From: JAVZJR01 sp037447235
GTDB taxonomy: Archaea; Micrarchaeota; Micrarchaeia; Anstonellales; Bilamarchaeaceae
Length of the DNA: 64,000 nucleotides
NCBI GenBank assembly: GCA_037447235.1
Contig: JBBIHC010000002.1
Location: forward strand, 1-64,000
Reading direction: 5' to 3'
Notes under the pieces: generated by a model
What the model was told of the DNA's origin: nothing
Databases searched by the model: none
Seen by the model: only the letters and a program-made list of their open reading frames with translations
Made by a program: the position numbers and the translations under genes
Shown: positions 59,861 through 64,000 of the stretch, piece after piece
Layout of the letters: every line of letters begins with the position of its first letter
Numbering within the stretch: position 1 is the first letter of the stretch

Positions 59861-62590
59861 ATGGATGTAAATAAAAACGAACTCAGGGCGAAGTTTGCTG
59901 CAGAATGGAAAAAACATTATGAACTCAACTCGCTGATTTCAAGGGGCTTTGAAAGGCGGAAGTGCAGGAAATGCGGCAGGAACTTCTGGAGCATCGGGGA
60001 GCGCGAATTATGCGCTGACGCCGGCTGCATAGGGTTTCAGTTTATCGGCAACAGCCCTGTAAGCGACAGGCTGGATTACACCGGAACCTGGAAGAAGATA
60101 GAGCGGTATTTTACCGAGCATGCCCATACCTATGTCAAGCCCTATCCGACAGTCGCCAGGTGGCGTGATGACCTTTATTTTACGATAGCCAGCATAAATG
60201 ATTTTCAACCTTATGTTGTCAGCGGAGAACTGGATCCGCCTGCCAATCCGCTTATCATCCCCCAGCCTTGCATACGTTTTCCTGACGTGCAAAACGTCGG
60301 TGTTACCGGCTCCCATTATACCAATTTCGTTATGATAGGGCAACACGCGTTCAACAACGACCGCACAGGCATGTTTTATTGGAAGGACGAGGCCATAGGG
60401 CACGACATAGAATACCTCAAACGGCTTGGAATCCCGCTGAACGAGATTGTTTTTCAGGAGGATGTCTGGGCAGGCGGCGGAAATTTCGGCCCGAGCATGG
60501 AATACTTCGTGCAGGGGCTGGAACTTGGAAACTGCGTATTTATGCAGTATGAGATAACTCCTTCAGGCGCCCGCGAGCTTCGCACAAAAGTGATCGACAT
60601 GGGCGCAGGCCTGAGCAGGCTGGCGTGGATAACCTCCGGGGATCCGACCAGCTACGAAGTCGTCTTCGGCAAGGTCATAGAGGAAATGAAAAAAGCGGCC
60701 GGTATAAAGAGCGACAGAAAACTGTTGGCCGGTTTCACGAGGCTCGCCGGCAGTCTGAATATAGACGAAGTTGACGACATTGAAAAGGCGAAAGAGCGGG
60801 TTGCTGCAGGGCTTGGCATGGAAAAGAGGGAGCTGTTTGCGAAGCTTGAGCCTCTGCAGGCGCTTTATGCCAGCGCTGACCACCTGCTTACTTTGTTGTT
60901 TGCGGTCACTGATGGCATGCTTCCCAGCAACGCCGGCGGCGGGTATAATCTAAGAATGATACTGCGCAGGACTTTCGGTTTTGACGACCGTTTCGGCCTG
61001 AACCTTGACTATGGAAGGATAATAAGCGGGCACGCAGCGCACCTGGCATATCTGTTTCCGCATCTCAAGGATGGCGTGGAAACTACGATAGACGTAATCT
61101 CCGAGGAAAAAAAGAAGTACGCGGCTGCAAAGGAGAAAGCCCGGCTCATAGTCGCAGGACTCATAAAGAAAAGAAAAGAAGAAGGCGGGGCTAAAAAGGA
61201 AAGGGTGGAACCGCGCGGGGCGGGAGCGATAACCGCAGAAGAACTGGGCGTGCTTTACCGGAGCCATGGCATCCCGGTTGATTATGTTGTTGAGGTTGCG
61301 CGTCAGAATGATATTGAAGTAAAAATACCCGGTAATTTCTACGAGATGATAAGGGAGGGAGAGGGAGAAAAGCCTGCAGAAGAAGAAAGAAAAAAAGTGC
61401 TTGATGTGGACGTATTGGAGTATCCAAAAACCGAAATTCTGTATTATGATGAAGCCGGAGAATTTGACGCTCAGGTGTTGGGTGTACTGCCTTTAGGCTA
61501 TGTGATATTGGATAAGAGCGCGTTTTATCCTGAGGGGGGAGGCCAGGTCGCGGATACCGGGCAGATAGGCGATGCGGAAGTTATTGATGTGATAAAAAAG
61601 CACGGTGTGATGCTGCACAAGGTTAAAAACTACCAAAAAATAAAAAAAGGGAAAGTCAGGTGTGTCGTTAATCTGGAGAGGAGGAAGATGATTACCATCC
61701 ACCACACCTGCGCCCATCTTCTTAATGCGGCAGCGAGAGCGGTTCTCGGCCCGCACGTTTGGCAGGCAGGCTCTTACAAGGACGAAGAGAAGGGCCATCT
61801 TGACATCACTCATTACAAAAAAATAACTCCGGAAGAGCTGGATGCGATAGAAGATAAGGTGAATGGATACATCCGGCAGGACCTTCCCATCCGTGTTGAG
61901 GTCCTACCAAGAAACGTGGCCGAGCAAAAGTACGGATTCAGGCTTTACCAGGGCGGGGCGGTGCCGGGCAAGGAGCTGAGGGTGGTGGCGATAGGCGACA
62001 TAGATTACGAAGCCTGCGGCGGAACCCACCATATGCTGAAGACAACCGGGGAGATGGGGTATTTCAAGGCAGTAAGGCGCGAGAGCGTCCAGGACGGCGT
62101 TGAAAGAATAACCTACAAGGCCGGAAAAGCAGCAGTTGCTTATGTGCAGGAAAGGGAAAAAATCATAAAGAGGACAGCCGCAGTTGTGAGCGTTGGCGAC
62201 AACGAGCTTGAAGCGACTATGAGAAGATTTTTTGAGGAATGGAAGCGCCAGCGCCACGCAATAGAGCAGATGGGCAGGCGGCTCGCCGACAGCGAGAAAG
62301 AGGGCATACTGGAAGAATTCAGGAAGAAAAACCGGCCGGTTCTCAGGATAACCGACCTTGAGGGGGATGCGTTGAAAAAGCTCGCTGCCGCGGTTTCGGA
62401 AGAAGACGAAAAAATCGCATTTTGCATAATGAACCGGGCGGGGGACGTTGTCTGTGCTGCCGGCCGGGATTCAGCCCACGATGCCGCGGCCCTGATGCAA
62501 AAGGTGTTTGGGCAGCTGGGCGGCAAGGGCGGCGGCGGAAAAAGAATAGCGTTTGGGAAGGTCTCAAAAGTCGGCGCGGCCGAGCTTTAA
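59861..62590 (+). CDS. alaS: Alanyl-tRNA synthetase, archaeal type
   Basis: 909 residues. N-terminal zinc pair CRKCGRNFW and CADAGC (about 35-55) is the archaeal extension. Catalytic core 55-290, with RWRDDLYFTIASIND and GSHYTNFVMIG. Editing domain (about 560-745) has HHTCAHLLNAAAR and the CGGTHH motif near 720, then a C-Ala oligomerisation domain with GGKGGGGKRIAFGK. Charges tRNA-Ala and edits Ser/Gly. The stop overlaps the convergent pgi 3' end by 27 nt. Firm. Confidence 0.98.
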   Translation: MDVNKNELRAKFAAEWKKHYELNSLISRGFERRKCRKCGRNFWSIGERELCADAGCIGFQFIGNSPVSDRLDYTGTWKKIERYFTEHAHTYVKPYPTVARWRDDLYFTIASINDFQPYVVSGELDPPANPLIIPQPCIRFPDVQNVGVTGSHYTNFVMIGQHAFNNDRTGMFYWKDEAIGHDIEYLKRLGIPLNEIVFQEDVWAGGGNFGPSMEYFVQGLELGNCVFMQYEITPSGARELRTKVIDMGAGLSRLAWITSGDPTSYEVVFGKVIEEMKKAAGIKSDRKLLAGFTRLAGSLNIDEVDDIEKAKERVAAGLGMEKRELFAKLEPLQALYASADHLLTLLFAVTDGMLPSNAGGGYNLRMILRRTFGFDDRFGLNLDYGRIISGHAAHLAYLFPHLKDGVETTIDVISEEKKKYAAAKEKARLIVAGLIKKRKEEGGAKKERVEPRGAGAITAEELGVLYRSHGIPVDYVVEVARQNDIEVKIPGNFYEMIREGEGEKPAEEERKKVLDVDVLEYPKTEILYYDEAGEFDAQVLGVLPLGYVILDKSAFYPEGGGQVADTGQIGDAEVIDVIKKHGVMLHKVKNYQKIKKGKVRCVVNLERRKMITIHHTCAHLLNAAARAVLGPHVWQAGSYKDEEKGHLDITHYKKITPEELDAIEDKVNGYIRQDLPIRVEVLPRNVAEQKYGFRLYQGGAVPGKELRVVAIGDIDYEACGGTHHMLKTTGEMGYFKAVRRESVQDGVERITYKAGKAAVAYVQEREKIIKRTAAVVSVGDNELEATMRRFFEEWKRQRHAIEQMGRRLADSEKEGILEEFRKKNRPVLRITDLEGDALKKLAAAVSEEDEKIAFCIMNRAGDVVCAAGRDSAHDAAALMQKVFGQLGGKGGGGKRIAFGKVSKVGAAEL

Positions 62591-63283
62591 AAGCGACGGC
62601 TTTTTCAGGAATTCAAATAATCCGGGATTGCTGCTGAACTCAGTCAGGAGGTCCTTGCTTTCAAAAGAGTATCTTTTGTTTATCTCGCCCGCTTTTACTC
62701 TCTCGTTTCCGGAGATTATGTAATTTGGATTCTGCACGATGGTTTTGTTACCCAGGACATAGTATGCCGCGCCGTGGTTGCGTTTGAACATCGAATAGTT
62801 TGGCGTAAAAACATCCGCCACGATATTTGCCAGCAATAGGTCCTTTTTGGCCGCGTTTATGCTTGCATGGCAAAAATTCGGAGGTATCAGCAGGACATCC
62901 CCTTTTTCCGCCTCAACAATGGAAACGAAAAAAGCGCCATTCATCAGCTCTTTCTGCAGTATGAAAAAAGCATCTCCATCAAGAACCTGATAAACCTCAG
63001 GGTAAGTGAGTTTTTTTTCCGCCACCGGATGGCAATGCCCGTAAGTTTTAGCGCATTCGTCCTCATTCTTCCATTGAGGTATAACGGTTATATCGTATCG
63101 CAAGTCATTGCTTTTCATTACTTCCCTGTACATGTAATAAGCATCGCCTGCGCCCTGCGGCTGGTCTTTCAGGACATCTGCGAGTTCGGAAAATGTTCTT
63201 ATGCTTGGTCGTATTGCTCTTTCGTCCGCGATTATGGTTCTTTGCGCCAGCTCTATCCTTATGGGCTGCTCATACAGGATCAT
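62564..63283 (-). CDS. pgiA: Glucose-6-phosphate isomerase, cupin type
   Basis: Interconverts glucose 6-phosphate and fructose 6-phosphate. 239 residues. The cupin core has LRYDITVIP (about 60-68), KTYGHCHPVAEKK (about 77-89), YPEVYQVLDGDAFFILQ (about 93-109) and NFCHASINA, supplying the metal ligands His, His, Glu and His. This archaeal enzyme differs from bacterial PGI. Feeds glycolysis and inositol phosphate synthesis (ino1 in this window). Overlaps the upstream gene by four nt. Confidence 0.93.
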   Translation of the reverse strand: MILYEQPIRIELAQRTIIADERAIRPSIRTFSELADVLKDQPQGAGDAYYMYREVMKSNDLRYDITVIPQWKNEDECAKTYGHCHPVAEKKLTYPEVYQVLDGDAFFILQKELMNGAFFVSIVEAEKGDVLLIPPNFCHASINAAKKDLLLANIVADVFTPNYSMFKRNHGAAYYVLGNKTIVQNPNYIISGNERVKAGEINKRYSFESKDLLTEFSSNPGLFEFLKKPSLLKLGRADF

Positions 63284-63663
63284 GACTCAATTACTCCTTT
63301 CATCTTTTTAAATTCCAGCTTTCTTTCCAATGCTTTATTGACCGCCAGCTTCTGGTTTTCAAATTTTTTTGCAACCGTTTTTGCCAATATCAGGAATTCG
63401 TGACCGGTTCGCCCAAATTCTTTTTCCATCCGCATAATCATTTTCAGCATGCCTACCAGCAAAGCAGCGTTTATCGTACCGCTTCCGTTCATGCTTTGCA
63501 GGTGTGCGCTGAGCACGCCCTTTGCAAAAATAATTTTGTACCTTATTTTCTTGTCTTTTATGTTCATCAGGTTGATTCTGCCCATCAGGGTCGCAAGAGC
63601 CGTCCAGTCCTCGGTTATAAGGCTTGCTGTCAGTGGGTCTGTCAGTGTTTTTTCTGGGTGCAT
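63280..63663 (-). CDS. Small helical hypothetical protein
   Basis: 127 residues, mainly helical, basic, with TALATLMGRINLMNI and GLLSAHLQSMNG-like helices. No recognised family. The ATG at 63663 is 25 nt from TTTAAA at 63686-63691, so leaderless. Coupled by a four-nt overlap to pgi, hence probably same transcript. Confidence 0.68.
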   Translation of the reverse strand: MHPEKTLTDPLTASLITEDWTALATLMGRINLMNIKDKKIRYKIIFAKGVLSAHLQSMNGSGTINAALLVGMLKMIMRMEKEFGRTGHEFLILAKTVAKKFENQKLAVNKALERKLEFKKMKGVIES

Positions 63664-63795
63664 GCTTTGTTTATTTTAGTGCAAATTTAAAAATATTCTG
63701 CATTCAAAAGCAACATAAATTATTAATAATCCCTTCTGCATAAAATCTATGCTTGCTGTCACTGCCCTCAGCTCACATTCGTTCGCCGAGGTTTG

Positions 63796-63817
63796 TTTGA
63801 CCGACGATTCGGTCAAA
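63796..63817 (+). other. Hairpin upstream of tRNA-Ser
   Basis: Nine-bp perfect stem TTTGACCGA/TCGGTCAAA with loop CGAT, 13 nt before the tRNA. The stem end CGA-CGAT-TCG is identical in form to the hairpin at 34-57. Flanking CCTCAGC (63819-63825) can pair with the tRNA 5' acceptor strand GCCGAGG except for one mismatch. Confidence 0.6.
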
Positions 63818-63830
63818 GCCCTCAGCTTGC

Positions 63831-63964
63831 GCCGAGGTCGCATAAAGGTTGGCGTGAAATCCGGTAGTGCGTCGGTCTTGAAAACCGATCCCTCTGGGAT
63901 TGCAGGTTCAAAAACCCTTGCTGAAAGCAATTGTTTGGCAGGGCTGAAAATCCTGCCCTCGGCG
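63831..63964 (+). tRNA. tRNA-Ser(UGA) with T-loop intron
   Basis: Acceptor stem GCCGAGG (63831-63837)/CCTCGGC (63957-63963), seven perfect pairs, with G73 at 63964. D-stem GCAT/GTGC (63840-63843/63867-63870). Anticodon stem TCGGT/ACCGA (63872-63876/63884-63888), loop CTTGAAA, anticodon TGA at 63879-63881. Long variable arm TCCC/GGGA (63889-63892/63896-63899), proper for serine. T-stem GCAGG/CCTGC (63902-63906/63952-63956). The T-loop is split by a 38-nt intron, and the D-loop is 23 nt, longer than usual. CCA is not encoded. Confidence 0.88.
63913..63950 (+). ncRNA. Intron in tRNA-Ser T-loop
   Basis: T-stem, then exon TTCA (63907-63910) pairs with intron TGAA (63945-63948) as a four-bp central helix, flanked by bulges AAA (63911-63913) and AAT (63949-63951) and by an intron helix CCCT/AGGG (63915-63918/63940-63943). 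Cutting after the second base of each bulge leaves T-loop TTCAAAT, the consensus. The intron has an inner hairpin TTGC/GCAA (63918-63921/63927-63930) alternative. Confidence 0.85.
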
Positions 63965-64000
63965 TTTTCCGCTAAATCAGCCTAACAAGGTCCAAAAAAT

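Noticed and set aside
63676..63930. Minus-strand open frame of 84 codons
   Set aside because: It lies antisense to the tRNA-Ser gene and its leader, with no promoter or family signal.

Overview
This 64-kb window reads as a compact archaeal chromosome segment. Supporting genes are archaeal-type secF-secD, a Cdc48-like double AAA+ ATPase, an ATP-dependent DNA ligase, archaeal/eukaryal-type prolyl- and alanyl-tRNA synthetases, archaeal riboflavin synthase (RibC), a PAC2 protein, inositol-1-phosphate synthase, cupin-type phosphoglucose isomerase, an Lhr-like helicase, an eL41-like ribosomal peptide and a tRNA with a bulge-helix-bulge intron. Starts are of two kinds: leaderless genes with a TTTAAA-type box about 25 nt upstream, and genes with a GGTG/GGTGA Shine-Dalgarno. 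Small gaps, 4-nt stop/start overlaps, overlapping convergent genes and many unknown membrane or secreted proteins fit a DPANN-type lineage (for example Diapherotrites or Micrarchaeota). That placement is inference.

Layout. 1-402 is a gene-free, strongly structured stretch. 403-5893 holds argF, a translin, two unknown genes around one promoter, a KaiC-like ATPase, a HisA-related protein and hisS. 6-24 kb is the accessory, surface-oriented part: a secreted beta-helix protein, a vapBC module with a palindromic operator, ftsZ with a hairpin leader, a coiled-coil protein plus a membrane-anchored partner, a lipoprotein of ten cysteine modules, and a three-gene unit (16.5-23.9 kb) encoding a 1200-residue exported protein with a beta-barrel-like C-terminus, a soluble protein and a secreted Ig-like protein. 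24-35 kb has a DHH phosphoesterase, a lysine-rich mini-gene, proS, a membrane-embedded double AAA+ ATPase, DNA ligase, a Na/Pi transporter-PhoU fusion, tandem ThyX and an epimerase.

35.6-37.8 kb is a riboflavin operon (ribB, fused ribC-ribH, bacterial-type ribA) behind overlapping inverted repeats. 37.8-47.3 kb carries ACT-domain, SecFD, PAC2, HAD, dph6 and purM genes and a degenerate LAGLIDADG-fold gene. 47.3-53.7 kb is a minus-strand series: eL41, DUF357, Lhr helicase, DUF167, thioredoxin-fold, glycosyltransferase, prepilin peptidase and a zinc-ribbon protein. 53.8-63.7 kb has MIPS, PepA, endonuclease IV, alaS and pgi. The window ends with tRNA-Ser(UGA) interrupted in its T-loop.

Most interesting: the T-loop intron (its BHB geometry predicts a consensus T-loop after splicing), the RibC-RibH fusion, the membrane-embedded Cdc48-like ATPase, the surface-protein cluster, single-box divergent leaderless promoters, and two genes shorter than 40 codons. 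Coordinates of start codons are my choices from promoter and Shine-Dalgarno evidence; no database search was possible.
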